Origin: Neorhizobium sp. UBA3556
Lineage (GTDB): Bacteria; Pseudomonadota; Alphaproteobacteria; Rhizobiales; Rhizobiaceae
Assembly: GCA_002376235.1 (NCBI GenBank)
Contig: DFNX01000013.1
Span: 279,521-343,520, forward strand
Direction: 5' to 3'
Length of the DNA: 64,000 nucleotides
Position numbers and translations under genes: made by a program. Below are positions 8,608 to 17,324 of this stretch, piece by piece (within the stretch, counting starts at the first letter, position 1; each line of letters begins with the position of its first letter). Under the pieces are notes generated by a model. It was not told the origin of the DNA. It searched no databases and saw only the letters and a program-made list of their open reading frames with translations.

Positions 8608-9588
8608 TCAGGCCGCCTTGCCGCTGCCGGTAAACTGGCCGTGCGGGCGGAAATGGACGAGGTAGGATGCGAGGATGGAGCCTGGAACAACCGGACGAAT
8701 GCCAAGCCCGCAGAGCGTGCGCCCCTCCTTGATCGCATTCTCGGAGACGACGTTGTCACTCTTGAGAAGTTCAACCTGATCGGCAGTCACCGGTGGCTTC
8801 ACGAACGGGATGAGCGAAGCGATGCTTCCGATCATCGAGGCAATTCCGAAAGGCAGCGAAACCAGCGCACGATCGCGACAGGTCACACGCAGCACGGTCT
8901 CTAGACAGTCGCGGAATGTCATCACTTCAGCGCCGCCAAGTTCGTATATCGTGCCGGGTTTGAGTGTGCCATCGACCGAACGAGCAACGACTTCCGCCAC
9001 GTCCTCGACATAGACGGGCTGCAGCTTGGTCTTTCCGCCGCCGATCAGCGGCAATGCCGGAAGCCGGCGGGCCATCGCACCAAACTTGTTGAAGAAATTG
9101 TCTTCCGGTCCGAAAACGATCGACGGCCGCAGGATCACGGCCTCGGGGACCAGCGACAGGATACTTGCTTCGGCGCGGCCCTTGCTGCGCGCATAGGACG
9201 AGTTGGAATTCACATCAGCGCCCATCGCCGAAATATGTGTGAACTTCGCACCTGCTTTGGCTGTCGCTTCAGCGACCGCGCGAGCGCCTGCGTCCTGAAT
9301 GGCGTCAAAGGTGTTGCGGCCGCTTTCAAACAGAATGCCGACGCAGTTGATCACATGCGCCGAGCCTTCGACAGCACGCTCGATCGACTTCGGATAGCGA
9401 AGATTGGCCTGAACCAGCGAAATCTGGCCGACATTACCCGCTGGCAGAAGAAAACCGGCGAGATCCGGGCGGCGCACTGCGACGCGCACGCGATAACCGC
9501 GCTTGGCGAGCGAGCGAACCACATGGCGACCTACGAAACCTGATCCACCGAAAACGGTAACAAGCGGCGGAAGATTATTTACGGTCAT
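8608..9588 (-). CDS. Complex I NDUFA9-subunit-like NAD(P)-binding protein
   Basis: 326 residues from the ATG at 9588. VTVFGGSGFVGRHVVRSLAKRG is the GxxGxxG Rossmann motif of atypical SDRs; VNCVGILFESGRNTFDAIQ, ILRPSIVFGPEDNFFNKF and KLQPVYVEDVAEVV match the NDUFA9-like family found in alphaproteobacteria. Catalytic YxxxK is replaced by YARSK (around SNSSYARSKGRAE). Homologues are thought to act around respiratory complex I or quinone metabolism; the role here is inferred. A second start at 9618 would add ten residues and has a GAGG farther upstream; the choice between them is open. Confidence 0.85.
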   Translation of the reverse strand: MTVNNLPPLVTVFGGSGFVGRHVVRSLAKRGYRVRVAVRRPDLAGFLLPAGNVGQISLVQANLRYPKSIERAVEGSAHVINCVGILFESGRNTFDAIQDAGARAVAEATAKAGAKFTHISAMGADVNSNSSYARSKGRAEASILSLVPEAVILRPSIVFGPEDNFFNKFGAMARRLPALPLIGGGKTKLQPVYVEDVAEVVARSVDGTLKPGTIYELGGAEVMTFRDCLETVLRVTCRDRALVSLPFGIASMIGSIASLIPFVKPPVTADQVELLKSDNVVSENAIKEGRTLCGLGIRPVVPGSILASYLVHFRPHGQFTGSGKAA

Positions 9589-9691
9589 GGTCTGCCCCGA
9601 AATCTGTCTCTTACTCATTGGTCTTTAGCTTAAACCTCAACGTGGTGGAAGAGACTTGCGCGCCTCAGATGTCGCAAGTCTCCCAGAGGCT

Positions 9692-9979
9692 TCATATCCC
9701 CTGTACGACCACCATTTCGCCGTCAGCAACTTCCTGTCGGATTTTTGCAGCCACCTGATATTCCGGCGAATTATAGCAATCGATCGCAGCCTGCATCGAT
9801 GGAAACTCGATCACGACATTGCGATGGCGCGATGTGCCTTCCAGTTCTTCACGCGCGCCGCCGCGCGCCAGAAAATGCGCGCCATATTTCTCGAAGGCGG
9901 GTTTCGCGGCCGCCACGTAATCCTTGTAGCGCTCGAGATCGTGCACATCCATTCGCGCGATCCAATACCCCTTGGTCAT
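9692..9979 (-). CDS. DUF1330 domain-containing protein
   Basis: 95 residues covering a single DUF1330 domain (dimeric alpha/beta barrel fold). Recognisable elements are MTKGYWIARMDVHD, YVAAAKPAFEKYGAHFLARGG and NVVIEFPSMQAAIDCYNSPEYQ. The start at 9979 is preceded by GAGGAGG nine bases upstream, a strong ribosome site; the longer frame is not needed. Function of the family is not known; by fold it resembles small monooxygenase-like proteins. Divergent from the beta-helix gene across 62 bp. Confidence 0.88.
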   Translation of the reverse strand: MTKGYWIARMDVHDLERYKDYVAAAKPAFEKYGAHFLARGGAREELEGTSRHRNVVIEFPSMQAAIDCYNSPEYQVAAKIRQEVADGEMVVVQGI

Positions 9980-10041
9980 GAAATATCCTCCTCTCCCGTT
10001 TAGGCTCATTCGAAATCGGGCGAATCAGGAGGCAAGTCAAT

Positions 10042-11100
10042 ATGCTGCGATACGCATTCCCTCTCGTAGCGGCTGTAATAGTGGCGGGCGGCTCGCCGCT
10101 TTTACTCGTTGCTTCCGATGCGCGGGCCGATGCCTGCCCGGCGAACGTCATGGACGCACTTCGTGCGCCGGCGGGCAAGGATGCAAAGCCGGTCAATATT
10201 CGCTGCGACGTTAGCTTGAACAAGGGGGACAGGATCACCCAGCGCATCGTCTTCTCGGGCAGCCGTTCCTCCGGTGTTGTCTTCGATTGCAACGGGGCGC
10301 TGATCGACGGCAGCGCAACGAAGGCAAGGACGGTGCTGATCCAGTCTCGCAAGACTGATGACGGCAAGTGGGACGTGCCCACCGACATCACCATCCGCAA
10401 CTGCCGGATCAAGGGTGATCTGCGCATCCAGGGGCTCGGCAATAACGGTCAGGCGAAAGAGGTGAAGGCGTCGTCGAACAGGGATGGCCACACCCAAAGG
10501 GCGCAGGCCGCAGCGCCGACCGGCATTCTGCTCGACAACCTGACATTTTCCGGCAGCGTCGGTGTTCCGCTCTATCTCGCGCCGGGCGTAACCAATGTCA
10601 CGCTGCAGAATTCCCGTTTCACCGGCAAGGCAAGTTCCACCGTCGTTTATCTCGATGCGGAATCAGCCGGAAACGTCCTTGTCGGAAACACATTTTCCGC
10701 TCGCCCCGAATGGCGCGAGGTTATCGCCGTCGATGGTTCTGCAAACAATCGGATTGAAAACAATACATTCGTCAATCCGCTCAGCGGCGGGGTCTATCTC
10801 TACCGAAACTGCGGCGAGGGCGGCACGTTTCGCCATCAGTCGCCTCAGGGCAATCTCGTTCGCGGCAACACGTTTCAATATCAGGTGCCGGTTGCGCGCC
10901 CGGCAGTCTGGATCGGCAGCCGACAGGGCCTCAGTATGTTCAACAGCTATTGCCTCGTCCAGCCCAAGATGTTGCTCGGCGGGCTGGATCATAACGACGG
11001 TGCCAATAACAACACTGTTATGGATAACCGCCTGATCGGCGGCTCTCCGAATCTGATAGTCGATGAAGGCGCCCGCAACCGCGTCGCCAATAATCGCTAG
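10042..11100 (+). CDS. Secreted right-handed parallel beta-helix protein
   Basis: 352 residues with a signal peptide (LVAAVIVAGGSPLLLVASDARA, cleavage near ADA-C33). From about residue 75 there is a run of short repeats of the type ITIRNCRIKG, VTLQNSRFTG, NVLVGNTFS, NRIENNTFV, NLVRGNTFQ, NTVMDNRLIGG, the asparagine-ladder pattern of parallel beta-helices (NosD/pectate lyase-like). Such folds are common in polysaccharide lyases and epimerases, but no catalytic motif was recognised. AGGAGG lies 11 bases before the ATG. Probably periplasmic or exported; substrate unknown. It ends 11 bp from the convergent pyrF. Confidence 0.8.
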   Translation: MLRYAFPLVAAVIVAGGSPLLLVASDARADACPANVMDALRAPAGKDAKPVNIRCDVSLNKGDRITQRIVFSGSRSSGVVFDCNGALIDGSATKARTVLIQSRKTDDGKWDVPTDITIRNCRIKGDLRIQGLGNNGQAKEVKASSNRDGHTQRAQAAAPTGILLDNLTFSGSVGVPLYLAPGVTNVTLQNSRFTGKASSTVVYLDAESAGNVLVGNTFSARPEWREVIAVDGSANNRIENNTFVNPLSGGVYLYRNCGEGGTFRHQSPQGNLVRGNTFQYQVPVARPAVWIGSRQGLSMFNSYCLVQPKMLLGGLDHNDGANNNTVMDNRLIGGSPNLIVDEGARNRVANNR

Positions 11101-11111
11101 CTGGCTGCGTA

Positions 11112-11822
11112 TCACGCGTCGTTGGCGGGCCAGAGTGCCTCTCGCATTTCGGCAAGGATGGCTTCCGCAGAAGCTTTCGGATCATCCGCCTTGACGATTG
11201 GACGGCCGACGACGAGATGCGTGGAGCCTGCTTTCAGCGCATCGAATGGTGTCACGACACGCTTCTGGTCACCGGCATCGGCACCTTTCGGGCGAATGCC
11301 GGGGGTAACGATCGCCATGTCGGTGCCGAGGATCTCGCGAACCGCAGCAGACTCTTCTGCCGAGCAGACAATGCCGCCCATGCCGGCGTCGCGGGCTTGC
11401 GCCGCACGGGTGCGGACCAGCTGTTCCGGCGTCTGGGCATAGCCTGCCTCGGTCACGTCAGCTGCATCCATCGAAGTCAGCACGGTGACGCCGAGCAGGC
11501 AGAGATCCGATCCCTTGGCGGCTTCGACTGCGGCCCGCATCGCCTTCGGATAGGCGTGCAGCGTCAACATGGTCATGCCCATCTTGGCAATATTCTCGAC
11601 GCCCTTCGCCACCGTGTTGTCGATATCCAAGAGCTTCATGTCGAGAAAGATCTTCTTGCCGTCCTTGGCCAGGTCACGGGCAAATTCCAGCCCGCCTGCA
11701 AATACCAGCTGATAGCCTATCTTGTAGAAGGAGACGCTCTCGCCCAGTGTAGCGACCATTTTTTCGGCCTCGGAAACGGTCGGGATATCGAGGCCCACGA
11801 TCAGTCGGTCACGCGCTTGCAT
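11112..11822 (-). CDS. pyrF: Orotidine 5'-phosphate decarboxylase
   Basis: 236 residues; converts OMP to UMP, the last step of pyrimidine synthesis. The catalytic DxKxxD motif is DMKLLD at residues 61-66, and the phosphate-binding loop GIRPKGADAGDQKRV and VVGRPIVKADDP near the C-terminus are typical. Start choice: the ATG at 11831 overlaps the upstream stop (ATGA), but AAGGGGA directly abuts it; the ATG at 11822 has that same AAGGGGA nine bases upstream and gives the usual MQARDRLIVGLD N-terminus, so 11822 is preferred. Coupled to the histidine phosphatase gene. Confidence 0.94.
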   Translation of the reverse strand: MQARDRLIVGLDIPTVSEAEKMVATLGESVSFYKIGYQLVFAGGLEFARDLAKDGKKIFLDMKLLDIDNTVAKGVENIAKMGMTMLTLHAYPKAMRAAVEAAKGSDLCLLGVTVLTSMDAADVTEAGYAQTPEQLVRTRAAQARDAGMGGIVCSAEESAAVREILGTDMAIVTPGIRPKGADAGDQKRVVTPFDALKAGSTHLVVGRPIVKADDPKASAEAILAEMREALWPANDA

Positions 11823-11827
11823 GTTGG

Positions 11828-12415
11828 TCATTCCCCTTGCCATGTTTCTATCGGGGTCCAGTCGCATGAGACGGTGCGATCCGCAAGGGAGAAGCAGAAG
11901 AGATTTCCGCCGCCGCCCTTCTGATCCTGGCTTCTGGAGATCGGGATCTGCAGCAGATGACACTTCAGGAGCGTGCCGACGCCGCCATGACCGACAAAGG
12001 CGATCGGCATGTCGGGATTGTGGTCGGAAAGGATGCGCTCGAAAGCGGCAACGATGCGGGCCTGTGCGTCCGCGGCCGTTTCCCAGCCCTTGAAGCTTTC
12101 CATCGGATTGGCGAAGAACCAGTCTGCCGCCGCCTCGAATTCCGGCGGTGCGAGAAAGCCGGTCGCCGACCGGTCGTTTTCATGCGTGTCGGGAGCAAGC
12201 ATGATGGAGACATCTGAGACTGCGGCCAGCATCTCGGCGGTTTCTATCGCCTTGGTCTCGTCGCTTGAAACGATCCTGCCGAGCTTTTGCGCCCAGGGCT
12301 GCTGTGCAGCTTTCTCGGCGCGCTGCCGGCCGATATCAGACAGTCCCCATTGCGGCACCGGCACGTTCGGGTCGATGCGCACCTGCGGGTGAGTGATATA
12401 GAGGCCGAAGGTCAT
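11828..12415 (-). CDS. Histidine phosphatase family protein with altered RHG motif
   Basis: 195 residues. The fold is that of phosphoglycerate mutase/SixA-type phosphatases: an N-terminal YITHPQV in place of the usual RHG, SSDETKAIETAEML in place of the second arginine motif, and AFVGHGGVGTLL holding the second catalytic histidine. The nucleophile H9 is kept but the neighbouring arginine is threonine and the glycine is proline; the second pocket arginine appears as lysine. Activity may be reduced or changed. Its stop overlaps the pyrF start region, so the two are co-translated. Substrate unknown. Confidence 0.8.
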   Translation of the reverse strand: MTFGLYITHPQVRIDPNVPVPQWGLSDIGRQRAEKAAQQPWAQKLGRIVSSDETKAIETAEMLAAVSDVSIMLAPDTHENDRSATGFLAPPEFEAAADWFFANPMESFKGWETAADAQARIVAAFERILSDHNPDMPIAFVGHGGVGTLLKCHLLQIPISRSQDQKGGGGNLFCFSLADRTVSCDWTPIETWQGE

Positions 12416-12484
12416 GTCGGTCAGAACTCCAGAGCGAATCGAAATCGATCCCGCTTACATCGGACGATTGACGCGAGTATGAAT

Positions 12485-13078
12485 TCAGGCTCGGGTATAG
12501 GTCCAAAGCTGCGCCGGCGGGATATTCCGCACGACAAAATCATAATGCTTGATCTTGTAGCGATCCGGATTGGCGATGATCGGCGAGACCGGACCATAGG
12601 TGATCTGCATCACCGGGCGCCCGGCGGGCATGCGGTCGAGCAGATCTTCCAGAAGCGCAATACGGCTTTCCATCGGAAAGCTCAGCATCGGGATGGCGGA
12701 GATCACGCTGTCGAAGATGACCGATTTCATCCCGCCCAGCGTCTTGTCGAGGTCGAAGGCGTCGCCATTGATGAAATGGACGCCTTGATAGGTTTTAAGC
12801 AGGTTCTGGTAGAAATCCGTCGAATATTCGATCGACACGAGGTTTTCCGGTGCGATGCCGCGCTCCAGAATTGCCTTGGTGATAACGCCTGTACCGGGGC
12901 CAAGCTCAAGGACGGGCAGGCCGGACGAGGGATTGATGACGCTTGCCATCCGCTTGGCGGTGACGGAAGACGTGGGGCAGATCGCACCGACACTTTTCGG
13001 ACCATCCATCCAGCCTTTGAAGAAACGGATTTCCTCGTCGAACTTCCGGCCGAGCCGTTCCTTCAAGCGTAATTCCAT
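12485..13078 (-). CDS. pmtA: Phosphatidylethanolamine N-methyltransferase, Sinorhizobium type
   Basis: 197 residues. Length and sequence fit the soluble, membrane-associated rhizobial PmtA that methylates phosphatidylethanolamine three times to phosphatidylcholine, a lipid important in host-associated alphaproteobacteria. Visible elements: basic N-terminus MELRLKERLGRKFDEEIRFFKGW, a PTSSVTAKRMASVI helix, the SAM-binding motif VLELGPGTGVITKAIL (about 56-71), and FDSVISAIPMLSFPM. Recognition as pmtA rather than a general methyltransferase rests on this N-terminal pattern. Transcribed alone; histidine phosphatase-pyrF follow about 70 bp downstream in the same direction. Confidence 0.88.
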   Translation of the reverse strand: MELRLKERLGRKFDEEIRFFKGWMDGPKSVGAICPTSSVTAKRMASVINPSSGLPVLELGPGTGVITKAILERGIAPENLVSIEYSTDFYQNLLKTYQGVHFINGDAFDLDKTLGGMKSVIFDSVISAIPMLSFPMESRIALLEDLLDRMPAGRPVMQITYGPVSPIIANPDRYKIKHYDFVVRNIPPAQLWTYTRA

Positions 13079-13182
13079 CTAGTTACCTCTCCCGGTTTTC
13101 ATGCCTATCTGGTCGTCTGGCCGCAGGGGTCAAGGGCAATGACGCAAAGGCAGATAAGAATGTCGCAATTAGAAAGCGGCAT

Positions 13183-13212
13183 AAAAAAGGCGGCTCGGAA
13201 TTTCCGGCCGCC
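13183..13212 (-). terminator. Rho-independent terminator of dnaN
   Basis: On the minus strand a GGCGGC-CGGAA stem pairs with TTCCG-A-GCCGCC (one bulge) and runs straight into TTTTTT. It starts 10 bp after the dnaN stop at 13222. Confidence 0.85.
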
Positions 13213-13221
13213 TCGATTGTT

Positions 13222-14340
13222 TTATACGCGCATTGGCATCAATACGTAGAGAGCGTCGTCTCCCGCTGTATCTCTCACCAGCGTCGGTGAACCCGCATCC
13301 GCCAGCATGAAGATGGCGTCGTCGCCCGAAAGCTGGGCCGTGATGTCGAGCAGATATTTTGCGTTGAAGCCGATTTCCATCGGATCGTTATCGTATCCGA
13401 CCGCGACTTCTTCCGTAGCGCTGCCCGAATCCGGGTTGTTGACCGTCAGCATCAATTGGCCTTCCGTCAGGGCAAGCTTTACTGCGCGGCCGCGCTCGGA
13501 CGAGATGGTCGAAACGCGATCGACCGCCTTGGTGAAGGTCTGGCAATCGACGCGCATTTCCTTGTCGTTGCCGGTCGGGATAACACGCTGGTAATCCGGG
13601 AACGTGCCGTCGATCAGCTTCGACGTCATGATGATGTCGGCGATCGTCAGGCGGATTTTTGCGTCCGAAACTTCAACGGTGACCGCAGCTTCCGGATCAT
13701 CCACGAGCTTCTGCAATTCACCGACCGTCTTGCGCGGAATGATGATGCCCGGCATGCCTTCCGAACCGGAAGGAGCCTGCACGTCGGCGCGTGCAAGACG
13801 GTGACCGTCGGTTGCAACGGCGCGCAGCTTCAGGTCGCCGCCGGCTTCGATCGTGTGGAAGAAGATGCCGTTCAGGTAATAGCGGGTCTCTTCGGTAGAG
13901 ATCGCAAACTGGGTGCGATCGATCAGCATCTTGAGATCGGTCGCCTTCAGCTTGAACGTATGGCTGAACGAGCCTGCGGTCAGGTCAGGGAAATCGGTTT
14001 CCGGCAGGCACTGTAGCGAAAACTTCGAACGGCCGGACTGCACTGTCATCGATCCGCCATCCGGGTTGGTGGCGAGCAGCACTTCCGAGCCGTCAGGCAG
14101 CTTGCGGACGATTTCATAAAGAAGATGCGCCGGAACCGTGGTGGCGCCGGCCTGTTCAACCATCGCCGGAACGGACTCGGTGATCTCCAGATCGAGGTCC
14201 GTAGCCTTCAGTTCGACGCTGGCGTCGGAAGCGCGCATCAGCACGTTGGAAAGGATCGGAATTGTGTTGCGGCGCTCGACCACGCGATGCACGTGGCTCA
14301 ACGATTTCAGAAGATTGGACCGCTCGAGAGTAATACGCAT
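13222..14340 (-). CDS. dnaN: DNA polymerase III beta subunit (sliding clamp)
   Basis: 372 residues, the normal clamp length, with three repeated clamp domains. The N-terminus MRITLERSNLLKSLSHVHRVVERRNTIPILSNVL and the C-terminus ALYVLMPMRV (the hydrophobic-cleft VMPMR-type end that docks polymerase and other partners) are diagnostic. Encircles DNA as a dimer and tethers polymerase III. As usual in Rhizobiales it is not next to dnaA, which lies about 31 kb away in this window. A strong terminator follows; upstream is a 255-bp divergent gap to rsmI. Confidence 0.97.
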   Translation of the reverse strand: MRITLERSNLLKSLSHVHRVVERRNTIPILSNVLMRASDASVELKATDLDLEITESVPAMVEQAGATTVPAHLLYEIVRKLPDGSEVLLATNPDGGSMTVQSGRSKFSLQCLPETDFPDLTAGSFSHTFKLKATDLKMLIDRTQFAISTEETRYYLNGIFFHTIEAGGDLKLRAVATDGHRLARADVQAPSGSEGMPGIIIPRKTVGELQKLVDDPEAAVTVEVSDAKIRLTIADIIMTSKLIDGTFPDYQRVIPTGNDKEMRVDCQTFTKAVDRVSTISSERGRAVKLALTEGQLMLTVNNPDSGSATEEVAVGYDNDPMEIGFNAKYLLDITAQLSGDDAIFMLADAGSPTLVRDTAGDDALYVLMPMRV

Positions 14341-14595
14341 GGACTCAACCGCTTTCGACCTGGGCGTCCCGAAAGCTGGGGCGCCTTATTTTCTTCGGCT
14401 TTCATAAGCCGGACGATGTGGAGGGGCAAAATGGCAGAGATCGACCTTTCAACGCAAGAGGATAAGCGGGAAGTCTGCTTCATTTCGGCACTCGCGGCAG
14501 GCCTGCACACAGAAAACTTGCCTCTCTGCCGCTTGCGGGTCGCCATCGCCTTGACCATAAAGGGCTTATGATCATCCAACTGAATTGAAAAGCTC

Positions 14596-15501
14596 GTGGC
14601 TGGACCCTCTGAAGCGACCCGGGGCTACCGCGTCGCCAACACTTTCGTTCCCTCGCGCCCGCTGGAGCCGGCGCTTTATCTTGTCGCGACGCCGATCGGT
14701 AATCTTGGCGATGTTACGCTGCGTGCGCTGGAGACGCTTGCCGGTGCCGACGTGCTGGCCTGCGAGGATACGCGTGTCACTCGCGTACTTCTCGATCGTT
14801 ACGGCATTGCCAATAAACCCTATGCCTATCATGAGCATAACGCCGATGAGATGGGGCCAAGGCTGTTGGCGGCGCTTGATGAGGGCAAGTCGGTTGCGCT
14901 TGTGTCCGATGCCGGCACGCCGCTGGTTTCCGATCCGGGTTATCGGCTGGGGCGATCGGCGATCGAGGCGGGTTACAAGGTCGTGCCCATTCCCGGTGCA
15001 TCTGCGCCTCTGGCGGCACTGGTTACCTCCGGCCTCCCCAACGATGCCTTCATGTTCGCCGGGTTCTTGCCCGTAAAGGAAAAGGGAAGGCGTGACCGGC
15101 TGGCGGAGCTGTCGAAGATACCGGCGACATTGATATTTTTCGAATCTCCGCATCGTATCGCTGCAACGCTGGCGTCGGCGGCCGACGTGCTTGGTGCCGG
15201 CCGCGCTGCCTGTGTCGGGCGCGAGCTGACCAAGGCTTTCGAGGAGATAAGCCGCGCATCTCTCGGAGAGTTGGCCGAAGCCTTTGATGGCCGCAACGTC
15301 AAGGGCGAGATCGTCTTCCTTGTTGGTCCGCCGGCTTATGATGACGTACCGGCTGCCGTCGATGTCGATGTGCTGCTCGAAGAGCTGTCGTCTTCGATGC
15401 CGGCGGCCAAGGCTGCGGCCGAGGCCGCACGTCTGACGGGCCTCTCCAAGAGAGATCTCTACCAGCGGCTCGTCGCCATGAAGGATAAGGATGGGGGCTG
15501 A
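14596..15501 (+). CDS. rsmI: 16S rRNA (cytidine-1402-2'-O)-methyltransferase
   Basis: 301 residues; methylates the ribose of C1402 in 16S rRNA. The tetrapyrrole-methylase fold is clear: LYLVATPIGNLGDVTLRALETL, CEDTRVTRVLL, SDAGTPLVSDPGYRL (about 97-111), PIPGASAPLAAL, LPNDAFMFAGFLP and FFESPHRIAATL. The start codon is GTG at 14596; the first 25 residues are variable. Its stop overlaps the yraN ATG (TGATG), a pairing widespread in proteobacteria. Confidence 0.95.
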   Translation: MAGPSEATRGYRVANTFVPSRPLEPALYLVATPIGNLGDVTLRALETLAGADVLACEDTRVTRVLLDRYGIANKPYAYHEHNADEMGPRLLAALDEGKSVALVSDAGTPLVSDPGYRLGRSAIEAGYKVVPIPGASAPLAALVTSGLPNDAFMFAGFLPVKEKGRRDRLAELSKIPATLIFFESPHRIAATLASAADVLGAGRAACVGRELTKAFEEISRASLGELAEAFDGRNVKGEIVFLVGPPAYDDVPAAVDVDVLLEELSSSMPAAKAAAEAARLTGLSKRDLYQRLVAMKDKDGG

Positions 15502-15875
15502 TGGACCGGAGTGCCGAGGATAAACGGCATCAACGCCGTCGCGCCGAGCGGCGCGGCCACGTTGCCGAATATCTTGCGGCTCTCTACCTTTTGCTCAAGG
15601 GCTATAAAATCCTTGCATTTCGCCACCGGACCAGGCTTGGCGAGATTGATATCGTTGCGCGCAGAAATACGCTCATCCTGTTTGTCGAGGTGAAGGCCCG
15701 AGCGCGTGAAGGTGATGCCATCGATGCTGTCGGCTACGACACGCAGAGACGGATAAGAGCGGCAGGCGATATCTGGCTGTCGCGCCGCCGTGACGCGCAT
15801 CTTCTGTCCGCTCGCTACGACATTGTCGCCGTTCTGCCATGGCGTTTGCCTCGTCATTTTCCGGATGCTTTTTGA
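15501..15875 (+). CDS. YraN/UPF0102 family putative endonuclease-like protein
   Basis: 124 residues. The PD-(D/E)xK-like core is visible as GEIDIVARR followed by LILFVEVKAR, with an N-terminal GHVAEYLAALYLLLKGYKIL helix typical of UPF0102. A Holliday-junction-resolvase-like fold is known for the family, but its cellular function is not settled. One-base stop/start overlap with rsmI shows translational coupling. The next gene is ugpB after 124 bp containing Pho boxes. Confidence 0.88.
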   Translation: MDRSAEDKRHQRRRAERRGHVAEYLAALYLLLKGYKILAFRHRTRLGEIDIVARRNTLILFVEVKARAREGDAIDAVGYDTQRRIRAAGDIWLSRRRDAHLLSARYDIVAVLPWRLPRHFPDAF

Positions 15876-15918
15876 CGGCTGAATGAAGTTTTTGCAAAGC
15901 TGTGCAAACGTCACAAAT

Positions 15919-15951
15919 CTGAAATCGAACTGTTAAGAGCCTGTCACGAGC
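15919..15951 (+). promoter_or_regulatory. Tandem Pho boxes before ugpB
   Basis: Three 11-bp-spaced units begin at 15919 (CTGAAAT), 15930 (CTGTTAA) and 15941 (CTGTCAC); the last two are both followed by GAGC, giving the classic 7+4 bp direct-repeat geometry of PhoB boxes (CTGTCAT repeats). They end about 50 bp before the ugpB ATG. Control of ugp by phosphate starvation through PhoB is established in enteric bacteria and rhizobia; here it is inferred from the repeats. Confidence 0.8.
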
Positions 15952-15999
15952 AGGTCCTATTGCGATCCTCGATCCAACCAAGGCGGAGAGGACGTAACC

Positions 16000-17304
16000 A
16001 TGACCATGATCAAGAAATTTTCGATGGCCGCGATGGCAGTTGCTATGTCTGCAACATCCTCGCTCGCAGCAACCAATATCACCTGGTGGCACGGCATGGG
16101 TGGCCGTAACGGTGAAGTCATCAACGAAGTCTCGCAGAAGTTCAACGCTTCGCAGACCGCTTGCGCTCTGACCCCGATTTCCAAGGGCACCTACGAAGAA
16201 GCGCTTGCAACCGGCATCGCCGCCTTCCGTTCGGGCGAGCAGCCGAACATCCTTCAGGTATTCGATGCCGGTGCTGCCACCATCATCAACGCCAAGGGTG
16301 CTACGGTTCCGGCCGAAGACCTGATCAACAATGCAGGTTACAAGTTCGACCGCGAAGCCTTCATCGAAGGCGTGCGTTACTTCTACGCCGACAGCGAAGG
16401 CAAGTTCATCGGCATGCCGTTCAACTCTTCGGCGCCGATCATGTACGTCAACCCGCAGGCTTTCGAAAAGGCCGGCGTTGAGGTGCCCAAGACCTGGGAA
16501 GAGTTTGAAGCTGTTGCTCCCAAGCTCAAGGAAGCCGGCTTCATCCCGATGACTGCGTCGCAGCTCACCTGGCAGTTCACCGAGAACTTCTTCTCGCGCC
16601 AGAACATCGCATTCGCCAACAACAACAACGGTTACGACAGCGTTGTCGACACCAAGATGAACCTCACCGACAAGAACCTTGTCATGATGTTCGAAAAGCT
16701 GAAGGCCTGGTCTGACGCCGGTCTTTACAAGTTCTACGGCGCAAGCTGGAACGACAACCAGAAGCCTTTCGAAGAAGGCAAAGTTGCCATGTGGATCGGC
16801 TCTTCCGGTTCCTTCGGTGGCCTGCAGAAGACAGCTTCCATGCCGTTCTCTGCTGACTTCCTCCCCTACTGGAAGGGCATTCAGGGCGCCGGCACCAACA
16901 CCTTCATCGGTGGCGCAGCACTCTTTGCAATGGCTGGCAAGCCGGAAGCCGAAAACAAGTGCACTGCCGACTTCTTCCAGTTCCTGACCTCGCCGGAAAT
17001 CCAGAAGTTCTATCACCAGGCTACCGGTTATGTCGCCATCACCAAGGCTGCTTACGAGCTCGCCAAGTCTGAAGGCTACTATGAGAAGACCCCGGTTGCC
17101 GAAGTCGGCATCAAGCAGCTGATGCTGCCGTCGGGCGAATGGTCCAAGGGCTACCGCCTCGGTTTCTACCCGCAGATCCGTTCCATCATGGAACGCGAAT
17201 ACAACGAGATCTTCTCGGGTGAAACGACCGTCCAGAAGGCCTTCGAAACCATCGAGAAGGAAGGTAACGACCTCCTCGCCCGTTTCGCCAAGACCGCCGG
17301 CTGA
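16000..17304 (+). CDS. ugpB: sn-Glycerol-3-phosphate ABC transporter substrate-binding protein
   Basis: 434 residues with a signal peptide (FSMAAMAVAMSATSSLAA). The mature protein starts TNITWWHGMGGRNGEVINE, the UgpB N-terminus with the WWH motif that contacts glycerol phosphate; SKGTYEEALATGIAAFRSG and the C-terminal RSIMEREYNEIFSG also match. Captures sn-glycerol-3-phosphate or its diesters in the periplasm for import. Codon use is strongly biased to C-ending codons (AAC, TTC, GTC), a sign of high expression. First gene of ugpBAEC, behind Pho boxes, and followed by a hairpin before ugpA. Confidence 0.95.
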   Translation: MTMIKKFSMAAMAVAMSATSSLAATNITWWHGMGGRNGEVINEVSQKFNASQTACALTPISKGTYEEALATGIAAFRSGEQPNILQVFDAGAATIINAKGATVPAEDLINNAGYKFDREAFIEGVRYFYADSEGKFIGMPFNSSAPIMYVNPQAFEKAGVEVPKTWEEFEAVAPKLKEAGFIPMTASQLTWQFTENFFSRQNIAFANNNNGYDSVVDTKMNLTDKNLVMMFEKLKAWSDAGLYKFYGASWNDNQKPFEEGKVAMWIGSSGSFGGLQKTASMPFSADFLPYWKGIQGAGTNTFIGGAALFAMAGKPEAENKCTADFFQFLTSPEIQKFYHQATGYVAITKAAYELAKSEGYYEKTPVAEVGIKQLMLPSGEWSKGYRLGFYPQIRSIMEREYNEIFSGETTVQKAFETIEKEGNDLLARFAKTAG

Positions 17305-17324
17305 TAGCCACCTCCCATCATCGT

